From: JBGSUZ01 sp963677505
GTDB taxonomy: Bacteria > Bacillota > Clostridia > Peptostreptococcales > Acidaminobacteraceae
Direction of reading: 5' to 3'
Length of the DNA stretch: 64,000 bases
Assembly (NCBI GenBank): GCA_963677505.2
Contig: CAXXWB010000054.1
Span: 1-64,000 of the forward strand
Shown: positions 26,777-36,945 of the stretch, piece after piece
Numbering within the stretch: position 1 is the stretch's first letter
Layout of the letters: the number at the start of each line of letters is the position of its first letter
Made by a program: the position numbers and the translations under genes
Notes under the pieces: generated by a model
The model's database searches: none
What the model saw: the letters and a program-made list of their open reading frames with translations, nothing else
What the model was told of the DNA's origin: nothing

Positions 26777-28953
26777 AGTTTAAGTTTTGAAAGAGCTTCA
26801 GCCAATGGTGAAAGGGTTTCTACATCCTTATTTTGCTCGGCTAAGTACTTTTTCACATCCTGCATGGAAGTCTTTGGAGCAGCGTTTTCACGTCGCTTTT
26901 TAAAGGCTTCCATTTTTTCTTTGTGTCCGCAGGGGCAAACAAAAATCTGCTGATCCCCTTGACCTTTTAATTCCATTTTCTTATGACAATTCGGACATCT
27001 TGCATTTGTAACTCTTGAAACACCTTTTCGATAGCCACATTCTCTGTCCTGACAGACTAACATTTTTCCTTTTTTGCCACTGACTTCAAGAAGAAATTTT
27101 CCACAGTCAGGGCATTTTTCTCTGGTGAGATTATCATGCTTAAATTTTGCCTCTGAACCCTTAATTTCGTTGACGACAGACTGAGCATAATGCATCATGT
27201 TGCCAATAAAAATATCTTTAGAAAGGCTACCTTTAGCAATCTGCTCTAACTGTTTTTCCCAATTGGCAGTTAGAGCGGGAGATTTTAGATCTTCAGGGAC
27301 TAAAGACAACAACTGCTTACCTTTAGAAGTGATTTGAAGTGCTTTTCCCTTTTTTTCAATTAAGAAAGATCCTAATAGTTTTTCTATAATATCTGCTCTT
27401 GTAGCAACAGTACCAATGCCCCCAGTTTCACCTAGAATTTTGGCATATTCCTGATTGGAAACTGCCATAAACTTAGCCGGCTTTTCCATTGCTGTCAGCA
27501 AAGTCCCCTCTGTGAAAAGAGGCGGTGGTGCAGTAACGCCAGACGTTTTTGCTAAATTTTGTACATTTAAGGTATCGCCTTTTTGAAGGGCAGGAAGTAA
27601 CTGCTCTTTGAGCCCATCCTCATTGTCCTCATCTTCAAAAATATTTTCATATGCTTCTTTCCAACCGTTTTGAAGGATTCGCTTGCCCTTGGCACGGAAG
27701 GATTCACTGCCGATTTTTGCCACAATGCTGGTTTGTTCATACTCAAATGGTGGCAGTAAAACAGCTAAGAAGCGCTTGACCACTAAGTCATAAATTTTGC
27801 GTTCATCAGGATTTAAATTGTTCAGCAAAAACCGCTCTTCAGTTGGAATGATAGGCGTGGTGATCTGAAACTTTTGAATCGTCTACAAAGTGTTTACCAG
27901 CCTTAATGGGCCCTTTAGAAATGCGAAAAGCAAGGGCTGTGTAAGGACCAACACCGCAAGCTTTGAGCCGATCTTTCAGGGTATCCACAATGTCCGCAGA
28001 AAGATAGCGGGAATCTGTACGGGGATAGGTGAGTACTTTGTGCTGTTCATAGAGCTTTTGCATAATGTTGAGGGTTTCTTTTGCCGAAAAACCATATCTG
28101 TGATTGGCGTCTCGTTGTAACTCGGTTAAGTCATAAAGGGCTGGAGAATATGTCTTTTTAAGGGATTTGTCCATCTGTGTAATTTGTCCTGATTGCCCTT
28201 TTAATTGGGTTAGAAAAGCGTCTATACGGCTAGCGTCAAAGGTTTGTGAACTGTTACTTTTAGCGTCAAACCATGTGAGTTTTAGGTCTTTTGTTATAGC
28301 GTTAAGTCCAAAGTAATGCTTAGGCTGAAAATTTTTAATTTCTTGCTCTCTGTTTGCCAACATGGCGAGGTAGGGGTTTGAACTCTGCCGCAAGATAATT
28401 GAGCATTGTATTTACAGGTGAGAGCTCTTGTGGCATTCATGCCCACATACCAGTCTGCCGCTGATCTTGAAGCCGCTGAAGCGTAAAGGGATTCATAGGC
28501 TCTACCATCTTTCAAATGTTCAAAACCTTCTCGAATGGCCTTGTCTGTTACTGATGAAATCCAAAGGCGTTTAATCGGTTTTTTTATGCTAGCTTTTTCG
28601 ATAATCCAGCGGGCAACCAGTTCCCCTTCACGGCCTGCATCTGTAGCGATGACAATTTCAGAGACATCTTTTCGAAGCATTTGAGTTTTCACCGTTTTAT
28701 ACTGAGGACCTGTTTTTTTAATGACTTCTAGCATTAATGGGCTGGGAAGCATGGGTAAATCTTCAATGCGCCATGAAGCGTATTTGCCATCGTATGCTTC
28801 TGGGTCGGCAAGGGTGACCAAGTGGCCAAGCGCCCAAGTGACAATATAGTTGTTGCCTTCAAAGAAGCCATTTCCTTTCTGATGACAATTGAGTACTTTT
28901 GCAATATCTCTTCCGACAGAAGGTTTTTCTGCCAAGACTAATTTTTTTGCCAC
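26773..28953 (-). pseudogene. topB: DNA topoisomerase III, broken by two frameshifts
   Basis: Type IA topoisomerase that relaxes or decatenates DNA. Three frames together give a full protein of about 720 residues: Toprim domain (LVLAEKPSVGRDIAKVL, DAGREGELVARWI), catalytic tyrosine block LTYPRTDSRYLS, and a C-terminal zinc-ribbon tail (CPDCGKFLLEVSG; CPNCHKKM). The first break near 28370 lacks one base (restoring SCGRVQTPTLAMLANRE); the second near 27853 has one extra (restoring SDHHAIIPTEERFLLNN). The start is GTG 28953 after GAGG. Two opposite-sign indels in one otherwise perfect gene favour sequence errors, but true inactivation is possible. Confidence 0.85.
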
Positions 28954-29003
28954 GATGTTAACCTCGCTTTTTATTTGGAATAGTTGGGGATAAATTCATG
29001 TAC

Positions 29004-29207
29004 TGCATTCCATACAATTGTAACATATTTTTCTTGACAAGCCTAAAATAGCTATGGTAAATTGAATTTGAAAAGATACTAAAACGTTTTAGTAAAACGG
29101 TTAAGTAAAACGTTTCAGTAATTCGTGCATTCCATACAATGCAGTGATATACTTGTGTTAAGGGCATTTTATAGACTTGCTTTATTCAATTAAACCCTTG
29201 TATGGAA
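29004..29207 (+). promoter_or_regulatory. rbs control region: two LacI-type operators and three TTCCATACA elements
   Basis: A 16-bp perfect palindrome ACTAAAACGTTTTAGT (29078-29093) and a second, imperfect copy GTAAAACGTTTCAG (29105-29118) are LacI-family (RbsR or CcpA) operators, lying just downstream of a TTGACA (29034-29039) with a weak -10 near 29058. A 15-bp repeat TGCATTCCATACAAT occurs at 29004-29018 and 29126-29140, and its core returns inverted as TTGTATGGAA at 29198-29207. Confidence 0.6.
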
Positions 29208-29221
29208 CAGGAGTGAAATTT

Positions 29222-30232
29222 ATGAAAAAAATAACCATAAAAGATATAGCCAGATTAGGGGAAGTATCCATTACCACGGTTTCCAAAATCATCAATGGCA
29301 AGGATCACGACATTAGTCAAGGCACTATTGACCGTGTCAATAGAATAATGGAAGAACAGCGTTATGTGCCGAATAAACTGGCCGGCAGTTTGGTCACAAA
29401 GACCACAAAGACTATCGGACTTGTGATTCCAGATATTACAAATCCTTTCTTTCCTGAATTGGTAAGGGGTGCAGAAGACAGAGCTAATGAAGCGGGTTAC
29501 AGTCTATTTTTCTGCAATAGTGATGATCAGCCCGAAAAGGAAAGTAAATACATTAAGAGTCTTATGGAAAAAATGGTAGATGGCATTATCTTTACAGCAG
29601 CTTCTGTTGAAAACGGCAGGGCAGAGGTATTAAAAAATATTAGTTCACCCATTGTTTTAGTAGATCGATTAGTTGAAATGGATGAAGTTAGGGCGGGAAT
29701 CGTAGTCGATAACATCCTTGGCGCCTATGATGGAACGAAATATTTAATAGATCTTGGACATAAAAGCATTTTGCATATTACAGGACCTAAAAATGGAAAG
29801 ATTAGTGAAGAACGTGCAAGTGGCTATTTAAAAGCGCTTGCAGAGGCAGGCATTGATGAGTCTGATGGATTGGTACTATACGGTCATTTCAAATTGGACT
29901 GGGGCTATAAAGCCATGGCAGAAGCAGATGAAAAACAATTTCCTTATACTGCAGTATTTTGTGGAAATGACTTAATTGCCTTAGGTGCTATGAAATATCT
30001 AAAAGAAAAAGGCAAACATATTCCAGAGGAATGTTCAATTTTAGGGTATGACGACATTCAAATTGCAAGTCATGTGGATCCGCCGCTGACGACCATTCGC
30101 CAACCTAAGTACCAAATGGGTTATCAGGCAGTGGATACAATGGTAAAGATTCTCAGTGGTGAAGGTATTACTGAGAAGAAAATCGTTCTGAGTACAGAAC
30201 TTGTCATTCGTCAAACTTGTAAAGAACGTTGA
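29222..30232 (+). CDS. rbsR: LacI-family repressor, probable ribose operon regulator
   Basis: A 336-residue LacI/GalR protein: N-terminal HTH (TIKDIARLGEVSITTVSKII) with hinge helix (NKLAGSLV), then a sugar-binding core with IGLVIPDITNPFFPELVRGA. It heads the ribose genes and would bind the palindromes at 29078-29118, releasing them when ribose is present (inference from context). ATG 29222 follows AGGAGTG; an upstream in-frame codon at 29177 is not supported. The stop lies 26 nt before rbsK. Confidence 0.85.
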   Translation: MKKITIKDIARLGEVSITTVSKIINGKDHDISQGTIDRVNRIMEEQRYVPNKLAGSLVTKTTKTIGLVIPDITNPFFPELVRGAEDRANEAGYSLFFCNSDDQPEKESKYIKSLMEKMVDGIIFTAASVENGRAEVLKNISSPIVLVDRLVEMDEVRAGIVVDNILGAYDGTKYLIDLGHKSILHITGPKNGKISEERASGYLKALAEAGIDESDGLVLYGHFKLDWGYKAMAEADEKQFPYTAVFCGNDLIALGAMKYLKEKGKHIPEECSILGYDDIQIASHVDPPLTTIRQPKYQMGYQAVDTMVKILSGEGITEKKIVLSTELVIRQTCKER

Positions 30233-30258
30233 ACATTATTTGGAAAGGAGAAGCAGTT

Positions 30259-31173
30259 ATGAAAAATATTATTGTCGTAGGCAGTTTAAATATGGATTTA
30301 GTAGTTCAAGCCAGCCGACTCCCATTAGGCGGCGAAACCATTATGGGTACAGCCTTCCACGAAATACCAGGTGGAAAAGGTGCTAATCAAGCTGTTGCAA
30401 TGGCAAGATTAGGTGCAAGTGTAAAAATGATTGGTAAGATTGGAAAAGATGGTTTCGGCACCTCCTTGCTGTCCACTTTAAAAGTGGACGGCGTCGATAC
30501 CACTGCCGTTGAGTCAGTCGAAGGTCAGTCTACAGGTGTGGCCCTTATTACGTTACAAGAGAGTGGTGAAAATTCAATCATTGTGGTGCCGGGTGCCAAT
30601 GGAGAAGTAACACCAGAAGATATTCTTCGAAATGAAGCAGTTATTCGTGAGGCGGGTATTGTGGTTGCACAATTGGAAGTGCCGATTGAAACAGTGGCTG
30701 AGGCTTTAAAAACAGCAAAAGATGGTGGTGCATTTACAATACTAAACCCAGCGCCAGCTCAGTCTTTAAGTCAGGAAATTCTTTCTCATGTGGACCTACT
30801 TACACCTAATGAAACTGAACTGGCTTTGATTAGTGAAATGCCTGTGACTGACATGTTATCTATCAGAAAGGCGGCACAAGCATTAATTGATCAAGGTGTT
30901 AAAGCCTTAGTGGTTACTTTAGGCAGTGAAGGTTCTCTATATCTAAATAATAAGGGCGAGTCCCTTTATCAAAAAGCTTTTGTAGTAAAAGCAATCGATA
31001 CTACTGCGGCAGGAGACAGCTTTACAGCTGGTTTAGCAGTTTGTATTAATCAAGGAATGGCAATGAGTGAAGCACTTGAATTTGCCAGCAAGGTTGGGGC
31101 GTTAACCGTTCAAACCCTTGGAGCACAAAGTTCCCTACCTACAAGAGATGCGGTGGCAGCCTTTAGGTCATAG
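30259..31173 (+). CDS. rbsK: Ribokinase
   Basis: PfkB-family kinase forming ribose-5-phosphate from ribose and ATP. The 304-residue protein has signature 1 (EIPGGKGANQAVAMARLGA) and signature 2 (DTTAAGDSFTAGLA, with the catalytic Asp in AGDS). The N-terminus VVGSLNMDLVV is typical. ATG 30259 follows AAAGGAG; earlier in-frame codons lie before that site and are not used. Confidence 0.93.
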   Translation: MKNIIVVGSLNMDLVVQASRLPLGGETIMGTAFHEIPGGKGANQAVAMARLGASVKMIGKIGKDGFGTSLLSTLKVDGVDTTAVESVEGQSTGVALITLQESGENSIIVVPGANGEVTPEDILRNEAVIREAGIVVAQLEVPIETVAEALKTAKDGGAFTILNPAPAQSLSQEILSHVDLLTPNETELALISEMPVTDMLSIRKAAQALIDQGVKALVVTLGSEGSLYLNNKGESLYQKAFVVKAIDTTAAGDSFTAGLAVCINQGMAMSEALEFASKVGALTVQTLGAQSSLPTRDAVAAFRS

Positions 31174-31197
31174 GGTAAATATATGTGGAGGTAATCT

Positions 31198-31593
31198 ATG
31201 AAAAAAGGAAGCGTACTACACCCTCAACTAAGCCAAGTTATTGCCAGCATGGGACATACAGATCAACTTGTCGTAGGCGATGCAGGTTTACCAATTCCAG
31301 AACACGTAGAGCGTGTTGATTTAGCGCTTACAAAAAACGTACCGACGTTTTTACAAACCCTAGAAGTGATACTTAGCGAACTTGAAGTGGAGTCTGCTGT
31401 TGTTGCTACTGAGATTCAGGAAAAAAATCCCGAGGTACTGTCAGCGATTAAAAAGGCTTTACCAAAATTGGAAATTGAATTTGTTCCCCACGAAACGTTT
31501 AAAGAAATAACATCCGATGCAAAAGCAGTTGTAAGAACAGGTGAGTGCAGTCCTTATGCCAATATTATCTTAAGGTCTGGCGTTACCTTTTAA
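31198..31593 (+). CDS. rbsD: D-ribose pyranase
   Basis: Interconverts beta-pyranose and beta-furanose ribose, giving ribokinase its substrate. It has 131 residues, the normal size. The family start MKKGSVLHPQLSQVIASMGH includes the catalytic-site His region; GDAGLPIP and the C-terminal RTGECSPYANIIL are conserved. GGAGG precedes ATG 31198. Confidence 0.93.
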   Translation: MKKGSVLHPQLSQVIASMGHTDQLVVGDAGLPIPEHVERVDLALTKNVPTFLQTLEVILSELEVESAVVATEIQEKNPEVLSAIKKALPKLEIEFVPHETFKEITSDAKAVVRTGECSPYANIILRSGVTF

Positions 31594-31683
31594 TTAGGAA
31601 TACCTTTTAGTCTGGCGATACCTTGTTGTTAAAAATACCATTGCGTTAAAGTGCGATTTGAAATGTGAGAAAGGTTGGGGAAG

Positions 31684-33171
31684 ATGCAAACACCCATTTT
31701 GAGCATAAAAAATATTAGTAAAGCCTTTCCAGGTGTAAAGGCCTTAGATGGGGTCAACCTCCATTTGTACGAGGGGAAAGTCATGGCCCTTCTTGGGGAA
31801 AACGGTGCAGGAAAGTCTACCCTAATGAAAATTATCAGTGGTGTCTATACTTTGGACTCTGGAGAGTTAATTTACCAAGGGAAATCAGTTGCTTTTAAAA
31901 ATCCTAGAGAAGCTCAACTAGAAGGGATTACCATAATCCATCAGGAATTAAATCTGATTAAGGAGCTGTCCATTGCTGAAAATATTTTTTTAGGCCGTGA
32001 ACCAGTTCAGATCATCGGCAAAATAGATTGGAAAAAACTCTACAGCGATTCAGAAGCACTCATGGAAAGACTAGGTCTAAAGCGTTCGCCTAAAACATTG
32101 GTGGGGGAACTTAGTATTGCAGAACAACAGTTGGTTGAAATTGCAAAAGCCATCTCCTTCAATGCAAAGGTTATCATAATGGACGAACCTACAGATGCTT
32201 TAACGGAAGCGGAGACTGAACGTTTATTTAAATTGATAAAAGATTTGAGAGCTGAAAACAAAGCGGTAGTATTTATATCTCATCGCCTAGAAGAAATTTT
32301 TGAAATCTGCGATCAATTGACCATTCTCAGAGATGGAAAACCTGTTTGTGAAGCAGAAGTTTCCGACTTCACTAAGGAAATGATTATTGAAAAAATGGTC
32401 GGTAGAAAATTAGAGGAACAATATCCTTATATGGAAGCTAAAAAAAATTCAGATACGGTTTTGACTGTCAATCAATTAACCAATACTCATGTGACAGATG
32501 TCAGTTTTGATTTAAAAGCAGGTGAGGTCTTAGGGGTTTCAGGTTTGGTTGGTTCGGGCAGAACAGAATTGGCAAAAACCCTTTATGGCTTATATCCGAT
32601 TACATCAGGAGAAATACATCTATTAGGTAGAAAGGTTCATTTTAAAAGCCCTCAAGAAGCCTTAAAAATGGGATTAGCCTATATTTCAGAAGACAGAAAA
32701 TCAGAAGGATTAGTACTAGGTCTTTCTGTTGCAGAAAATATGACACTTTCTTGTCTTGATCAGTTTGTAGGGAAAATGGGAAATGTGAGTCATTCAAAAG
32801 AGAAAAGTGTGGTTGGGGACTACATTGAAAAAATGTCTATTAAAACCCCAAGTCAATCACAAATGATTAAACTGCTTAGTGGGGGCAATCAGCAAAAAGT
32901 AGCTATAGCAAAAGGCATTCTCAATCAACCGAAGGTACTCATTTTAGATGAACCTACTAGAGGTGTAGATGTTGGCGCTAAAAAAGAAATCTATGAAATC
33001 ATCAATCAATTAAAGGCTGAGGGGATGGGCATTATTGTTATCTCGTCCGAAATGCCGGAGCTTCTTGGTATCAGTGATCGGATTATGGTCGTTCATGAAG
33101 GGCGCAATAAAGGTATTTTAAGTCGTCAAGAGGCGAGTCAAGAACGAATCATGAGCGTAGCTTTACAATAA
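31684..33171 (+). CDS. rbsA: Ribose ABC transporter, double ATPase subunit
   Basis: The cytoplasmic energy subunit of the ribose importer. The 495 residues contain two ABC domains. Domain 1 has Walker A GENGAGKSTLMK, signature LSIAEQQLVEIAKA and Walker B IIMDEPTDALT. Domain 2 has a degenerate Walker A (GLVGSGRTELAKT), signature LSGGNQQKVAIAKG and Walker B LILDEPTRGVDVG, the usual RbsA asymmetry. ATG 31684 is preferred to an in-frame TTG 9 bases before it because of the spacing to AAAGG. Confidence 0.92.
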   Translation: MQTPILSIKNISKAFPGVKALDGVNLHLYEGKVMALLGENGAGKSTLMKIISGVYTLDSGELIYQGKSVAFKNPREAQLEGITIIHQELNLIKELSIAENIFLGREPVQIIGKIDWKKLYSDSEALMERLGLKRSPKTLVGELSIAEQQLVEIAKAISFNAKVIIMDEPTDALTEAETERLFKLIKDLRAENKAVVFISHRLEEIFEICDQLTILRDGKPVCEAEVSDFTKEMIIEKMVGRKLEEQYPYMEAKKNSDTVLTVNQLTNTHVTDVSFDLKAGEVLGVSGLVGSGRTELAKTLYGLYPITSGEIHLLGRKVHFKSPQEALKMGLAYISEDRKSEGLVLGLSVAENMTLSCLDQFVGKMGNVSHSKEKSVVGDYIEKMSIKTPSQSQMIKLLSGGNQQKVAIAKGILNQPKVLILDEPTRGVDVGAKKEIYEIINQLKAEGMGIIVISSEMPELLGISDRIMVVHEGRNKGILSRQEASQERIMSVALQ

Positions 33172-33188
33172 TTGGAGGTCAATTTGTC

Positions 33189-34121
33189 ATGAAAAAAGGT
33201 TTTTTACGTCAATATCAATCCATTATCATGTTGCTGGTCTTTTCTGGCGCCATTGCAATTATGAATGATCGTTTTCTTACAGTTTCAAATTTATTAAATG
33301 TTTTCAGACAATCCTCTATCAATGCGGTTATTGCCTGTGGTATGACCTTTGTCATTTTAACAGGTGGTATTGATTTGGCTGTTGGCTCAGTCCTTGCCAT
33401 TTCTTCAGCAGTTTGCGCAAGTCTTTTAATAGCTGGATTCAGTCTTCCAATCGCAGTGGGTGCAGCTCTTGTTGTAGGTGCAGCTTCTGGTGCTCTTGGA
33501 GGTCTTATTATCACTAAGGGAAAGGTTCAGCCCTTTATTGCTACATTGGTCATGATGACTTTTTTAAGAGGCGCGACTCTGGTCTTTACCAATGGCACAC
33601 CGCTTACTTTAGGAAAAGCTAAAAGTGCAGATGCATTCTATTTTCTAGGCAATGGTAATATTGCAGGTGTTCCTGTACCTATCATAATGACTGTAATAGT
33701 CTTTGCCCTAGGTTACTTTGTTTTGAATCAGACTAAAATGGGCAGATATGTTTATGCTGTTGGTGGTAATGAAGAAGCCTCAAGGCTTTCAGGTCTTAAT
33801 ACAGACCGCATCAAAATATTCGTATATACAGTCAGTGGTCTTTTAGCAGCGGTAGCTGGGATCATTGTAACATCTCGTCTTAGTTCTGCCCAGCCGACGG
33901 CAGGTACAGGTTATGAACTTGATGCGATTGCAGCAGTTGTATTAGGCGGAACCAGCCTAGTGGGCGGGAAAGGTAAAATTATGGGAACCGTTGTTGGGGT
34001 GTTGATTATCGGTATTCTCAACAATGCACTTAACTTGATGGAGATTTCTTCTTACTATCAAATGATTGCCAAAGCGTCCGTTATTCTCTTAGCAGTTCTT
34101 TTAGACCGTAAAAATCAATAG
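33189..34121 (+). CDS. rbsC: Ribose ABC transporter, permease subunit
   Basis: The BPD_transp_2-type membrane subunit, 310 residues with 8-10 hydrophobic helices. Conserved pieces include CGMTFVILTGGIDLAVGSV and the coupling-loop region AIAAVVLGGTSLVGGKGKI. GGAGG precedes ATG 33189, 17 nt after rbsA. Confidence 0.92.
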   Translation: MKKGFLRQYQSIIMLLVFSGAIAIMNDRFLTVSNLLNVFRQSSINAVIACGMTFVILTGGIDLAVGSVLAISSAVCASLLIAGFSLPIAVGAALVVGAASGALGGLIITKGKVQPFIATLVMMTFLRGATLVFTNGTPLTLGKAKSADAFYFLGNGNIAGVPVPIIMTVIVFALGYFVLNQTKMGRYVYAVGGNEEASRLSGLNTDRIKIFVYTVSGLLAAVAGIIVTSRLSSAQPTAGTGYELDAIAAVVLGGTSLVGGKGKIMGTVVGVLIIGILNNALNLMEISSYYQMIAKASVILLAVLLDRKNQ

Positions 34122-34177
34122 GGATCAAGGCATGTGCCTTAATATATCCAAATGTTCACTATTTTAGGAGGGGAATC

Positions 34178-35104
34178 ATGAAAAAAGTAATTTCTGTTCT
34201 ACTGATGTTGGTCTTAACAATGGGGTTAATGGCAGGCTGTTCTACAAGCAAGCCAGAGGCAGGTACTACTGCTCCAACTGCAACAACTGAAGCTAAAAAA
34301 GTTGGCTTGGTATTATCAACCCTTAACAACCCATTCTTCGTCACTTTAAAAGAGGGCGCAGAAGCAAAAGCAAAAGAACTCGGCATTGAATTGATTGTAC
34401 TCGACTCGCAAAACGATCCTTCAAAGGATATGGCTAACGTGGAAGATTTAATCACACAAGGGGTTAGCTTGATTCTTCTTAACCCAACAGATTCCGATGC
34501 AGTTGCTAATGCAGTTAAAGCTGCAAACGATGCTAAAATTCCTGTCATTACATTAGACAGAGCTGCAAATGGTGGTACAGTTGTATCGCACATCGCTTCA
34601 GACAATATTGCAGGCGGTAAAATGGCTGCAGATTTCATCAACGAGAAATTAGGTGGCAAAGGCAATGTTATTGAACTTCAAGGTATTGCAGGTACTTCAG
34701 CTGCAAGAGACAGAGGCCAAGGCTTTAATGATCAATTAGCTACTTATGCAGGTCTTAAAATTGTTGCAGCGCAACCAGCTGATTTCGACAGAACTAAAGG
34801 TTTAACTGTAATGGAAAACTTGCTTCAATCTCAACCAGATGTTCAAGCAGTATTTGCACATAACGATGAAATGGCTCTTGGCGCTCTTCAAGCTATTGAA
34901 GCAAGTGGCAAATCAATCATTGTTGTTGGCTTTGATGCTATTGATGATGCTGTAGCTGCAGTAAAAGATGGCAAAATGGCAGCGACAGTTGCTCAACAAC
35001 CAGAGTTAATCGGCTCTATGGGCGTAGAAACTGCAGCAAAAGTCTTAAACGGCGAAACAGTGGAAGCTTCTATTCCAGTAGAATTGAAATTAGTTGTTAA
35101 ATAA
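34178..35104 (+). CDS. rbsB: Ribose ABC transporter, substrate-binding lipoprotein
   Basis: The extracytoplasmic ribose-binding protein, 308 residues. The lipobox LMAGCST at residue 20 anchors it to the membrane; a Thr/Ala/Pro linker follows. The periplasmic-binding fold begins KVGLVLSTLNNPFFVTLKEG and includes LDRAANGG, HNDEMALGALQA and VVGFDAIDDA, typical for RbsB. It is the last gene of the operon, closed by the hairpin at 35194. Confidence 0.92.
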   Translation: MKKVISVLLMLVLTMGLMAGCSTSKPEAGTTAPTATTEAKKVGLVLSTLNNPFFVTLKEGAEAKAKELGIELIVLDSQNDPSKDMANVEDLITQGVSLILLNPTDSDAVANAVKAANDAKIPVITLDRAANGGTVVSHIASDNIAGGKMAADFINEKLGGKGNVIELQGIAGTSAARDRGQGFNDQLATYAGLKIVAAQPADFDRTKGLTVMENLLQSQPDVQAVFAHNDEMALGALQAIEASGKSIIVVGFDAIDDAVAAVKDGKMAATVAQQPELIGSMGVETAAKVLNGETVEASIPVELKLVVK

Positions 35105-35193
35105 GTTCAAATATTTTATACGCATGACAAACGAAAATTGTAAAATGCTTATAAATACTTATTAATATATTAACCATGAACAAATTTAATACT

Positions 35194-35226
35194 AAAATGC
35201 CTAGGCTTTTATTAGCTAGGCATTTT
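35194..35226. terminator. Terminator of the rbs operon
   Basis: AAAATGCCTAG (35194-35204) and CTAGGCATTTT (35216-35226) form a perfect 11-bp stem whose A and T ends make it work on either strand. Confidence 0.8.
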
Positions 35227-35435
35227 GTGCGAATATTCATGAAATTCCAACACGTTGAAAAACATAAGTTAATATGTATTAATTATATTATATTAAGAAT
35301 ATTTCACAAAAGGGTTTTAAAAGTGACAAAATTGTGATAATATTGTCACTGTTACCGCGCTATTTAGGGGTAGCTGAGTGACAGAGCATCTGTTGTGGAT
35401 GCTTACAAACCATATTTCTGTAGGGGGAAAGCACA
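35227..35435 (+). promoter_or_regulatory. Upstream region of sstT with a dyad
   Basis: No gene. GTGACAA (35323-35329) and TTGTCAC (35343-35349) form a dyad around TTGTGATAAT and may be a regulator site. Further on AGCATC and GATGCT (about 35386-35404) could form a small leader hairpin before the AGGGGG ribosome site. No known riboswitch is recognised. Confidence 0.4.
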
Positions 35436-36680
35436 TTGAAAAACTTATTAAAAAAATGGAATGATGTGAGTCTTGTTAAAAGAATCATCGTCGGTCTTAT
35501 CGTAGGTATTATTCTTGCGGTATCAGTTCCAGAACAAGCAAAATTCATTGTCATCTTTGGTTCACTTTTTGTTGGGGCTTTAAAAGCAGTTGCACCAATC
35601 TTGGTATTATTCTTAGTTACTTCTGCACTTTCTCAACATAAAGCTGGTCATAAAACAAACATGTCATCAATTTTGGTACTTTATTTATTTGGTACATTTA
35701 TCGCAGGGGCTACAGCGGTTCTCGTAAGCTTTGCATTCCCTGTTACTTTAACACTTGCAGCTGGTGTTGATAGTGTTACACCTCCAGGTGGTATTGTTGA
35801 CGTATTAAAAGCATTGCTTCTCAATGTTGTAGACAATCCAGTTAAAGCAATATTCAATGCAAACTACATTGGTATTCTTGCATTTGCTGCAGTACTTGGT
35901 ATGGCTCTTAGAGGCGCATCAGATGCAACTAAGTCATTCATCAACGATATGGCTGAAGGTATTTCACAAATCGTTAGATGGGTAATCAACTTCGCACCAT
36001 TTGGTATCATGGGCTTAGTATTTGATTCAATTGCTACAAATGGTTTAGATACACTTTTCGGTTACGGTCAATTACTTCTTGTTCTTGTAGGTTGTATGTT
36101 CTTAGTAGCATTAGTAATCAACCCTATCATCGTATTCGCAAAAATGCGTCAAAATCCTTACCCACTTGTTTTTAGATGTCTTAAGCAAAGTGGTCTTACA
36201 GCATTCTTCACAAGAAGCTCAGCTGCAAACATTCCAGTAAACATGGAACTTTGTGAAGAACTTGGTCTTGATAAAGATACTTACTCAGTATCAATTCCAC
36301 TTGGTGCAACAATCAACATGGCAGGTGCTTCAATTACAATTTCTGTATTAACACTTGCAGCAGTTCATACTTTAGGCATTAACGTAGATATTCCAACTGC
36401 AATTATCTTAAGCGTACTTTCAGCAGTTTCTGCTTGTGGTGCTTCTGGTGTTGCCGGCGGTTCTTTACTTCTTATCCCATTAGCATGTAGTTTATTCGGT
36501 ATCCCGAACGACGTTGCAATGCAAGTTGTAGGTGTTGGTTTCATCATCGGTGTTGTTCAAGACTCATGTGAGACAGCTCTTAACTCTTCAACAGATGCAC
36601 TCTTCACTGCAACAGCTGAATTTGCTGAGTGGAAAAAAGAAGGCAGACCTTTCAGTATTTCTTCTAAAAAATCTGCATAA
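35436..36680 (+). CDS. sstT: Serine/threonine:Na+ symporter
   Basis: A dicarboxylate/amino acid:cation symporter family protein of 414 residues, the SstT length, with about eight membrane helices and two hairpins. The serine-rich hairpin FFTRSSAANIPVNMELC and the helix SIPLGATINMAGASITI are the substrate and Na+ site; the second hairpin has SACGASGVAGGSLLLIP. It imports serine and threonine. The start is TTG 35436 after AGGGGGA. It is monocistronic, with a terminator after. Confidence 0.92.
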   Translation: MKNLLKKWNDVSLVKRIIVGLIVGIILAVSVPEQAKFIVIFGSLFVGALKAVAPILVLFLVTSALSQHKAGHKTNMSSILVLYLFGTFIAGATAVLVSFAFPVTLTLAAGVDSVTPPGGIVDVLKALLLNVVDNPVKAIFNANYIGILAFAAVLGMALRGASDATKSFINDMAEGISQIVRWVINFAPFGIMGLVFDSIATNGLDTLFGYGQLLLVLVGCMFLVALVINPIIVFAKMRQNPYPLVFRCLKQSGLTAFFTRSSAANIPVNMELCEELGLDKDTYSVSIPLGATINMAGASITISVLTLAAVHTLGINVDIPTAIILSVLSAVSACGASGVAGGSLLLIPLACSLFGIPNDVAMQVVGVGFIIGVVQDSCETALNSSTDALFTATAEFAEWKKEGRPFSISSKKSA

Positions 36681-36708
36681 TACAAATTAAATTTTTAGAC
36701 AAATTCAA

Positions 36709-36750
36709 AAGACCTCGTTGGATTAATACGATTCAATGAGGTCTTTTTTT
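36709..36750 (+). terminator. Terminator of sstT
   Basis: AAAGACCTC (36709-36717) pairs with GAGGTCTTT (36738-36746), with further pairing inside, then TTTT. Confidence 0.8.
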
Positions 36751-36945
36751 GTTGTAAGTTGAAATGAGCAGACAATAATAAGGCTTTTACAGAAGAGAAA
36801 AATACGAATTCTATACAATTACTGGAGAAATTGGATTTTGAACATGGTTATACAATTGAATAAAATGGGTATCTAGTGGATAAAACCTTCATAATGAGAG
36901 TTTATACGCTTAAAAATAGATAGATAAGTAGGGGGGGCGAAGGGA

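Noticed and set aside
28958..29167. 69-codon minus-strand frame in the rbs control region
   Set aside because: It runs through the operator palindromes and promoter, and has no ribosome site or recognisable protein.
34159..34665. 168-codon minus-strand frame opposite rbsB
   Set aside because: It lies wholly antisense to a clear RbsB gene, has no ribosome site and shows a composition expected from reading a coding strand backwards.
35350..35435. Riboswitch or T-box before sstT
   Set aside because: Only a small stem is seen; no T-box bulge sequence or known aptamer core is present.
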